Positions 5,664 to 5,921 of a DNA stretch of 5,921 nucleotides are shown here, piece after piece. The number at the start of each line of letters is the position of its first letter. The first letter of the stretch is position 1. The DNA is from Actinomycetota bacterium. Its GTDB lineage: Bacteria > Actinomycetota > UBA4738. Both the position numbers and the translations under genes were made by a program. The DNA lies in NCBI GenBank assembly GCA_005888465.1, contig VAYJ01000140.1:569-6489 (forward strand), in the 5' to 3' direction. The notes under the pieces were generated by a model. It did no database searches and was not told where the DNA came from. It saw nothing but the letters and a program-made list of their open reading frames with translations.

Positions 5664-5921
5664 ATGCATCATTCCAGGGTGAGCACCGCCCTCGCCGAGC
5701 GCCTCTGGAACGGCATGCACGCCGCCGACATCGCCGCCGTGCCGGTTCTCGGCGGCTGGGTCGATCGCCACGACGGCTACGACGTCGTTCGACTCCCGAG
5801 CCTGCCGCTCCCGGATCTGAACTCGGTCTGGGCGGATCGCGAGAACGAGTTCACCACGCTCGCGTTCGAGGTCGCTCGGATCGAGGCCGACGCGATACCC
5901 GCAGGCGTCCTGACCTGGCTT
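5664..5921 (+). CDS. Protein N-terminus, possibly GNAT acetyltransferase (3'-truncated)
   Basis: An open frame of 86 codons runs from the ATG at 5664 off the window end, beginning MHHSRVSTALAERLWNGMHA. It has no stop, and codon third positions are strongly G/C as in the neighbouring genes. The segment 'GGWVDRHDGYDVVRLPSLPLPDLNSVWADREN' followed by a helical stretch and 'IPAGVLTWL' resembles the N-terminal part of some GNAT-family acetyltransferases, which open with a similar 'P..(F/L)N.V' block before the acetyl-CoA domain. That domain is not in view, so the family call is a weak one from memory. No Shine-Dalgarno sequence precedes 5664; a GTG at 5679 is an alternative start. The upstream in-frame stop is at 5592. 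It is divergent from the lipoprotein gene. Confidence 0.55.
   Translation, partial: MHHSRVSTALAERLWNGMHAADIAAVPVLGGWVDRHDGYDVVRLPSLPLPDLNSVWADRENEFTTLAFEVARIEADAIPAGVLTWL

Overview
This is a GC-rich window with six genes packed tightly on both strands. The gene content suggests a high-GC, probably Gram-positive-type bacterium of the Actinomycetota, or possibly a high-GC Chloroflexota. Three things point that way: the ABC permease has the 'MIWVTWRQ...ELEQGTHRLAWTQ' signature typical of actinobacterial multidrug/antibiotic-type exporters; a secreted lipoprotein carries 'GYWLxxxDGxVxxFGDA' repeats common in those groups; and GC is high throughout apart from two short AT-rich regulatory spots. 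No phylogenetic marker is present, so the assignment is tentative.

Layout. (1) 1-477 (+): the 3' part of a surface-type protein with a collagen-like Gly-X-Y tract, a CGGC junction, eight pentapeptide repeats and a Cys-containing tail. (2) 481-2770 (-): a three-gene operon of a YtrA-type GntR regulator, an ABC ATPase and a six-TM permease. Both junctions are ATGA overlaps. Its promoter has a perfect TTGACA -35 box, and a near-perfect 26-bp inverted repeat covers the -10 box and the predicted start site. (3) 2903-3877 (+): a pirin-family cupin, divergent from the operon across 132 bp, with all four metal ligands. (4) 3893-5488 (-): a lipoprotein with a VanY-type (M15) D,D-carboxypeptidase domain followed by seven ~42-residue GYW repeats, two of them identical in protein sequence. 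(5) 5664-5921 (+): the start of a gene cut by the window edge, tentatively a GNAT acetyltransferase. A 20-bp near-palindrome lies between it and the lipoprotein gene.

How they may work together. The GntR/ABC operon looks like a self-contained, ligand-induced exporter module in which the regulator represses its own promoter; pirin shares that control region and may be co-regulated. The carboxypeptidase lipoprotein and the collagen/pentapeptide protein are both probable cell-envelope proteins, but nothing in the sequence ties them to the exporter. Both tail-to-tail junctions (478-480 and 3878-3892) are very short and have no evident terminator.

I see no phage, insertion sequence, CRISPR array, tRNA or rRNA. 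The more unusual items are the carboxypeptidase plus seven-repeat architecture with its recently duplicated 126-bp unit, the collagen-pentapeptide fusion, and the well-defined GntR operator.
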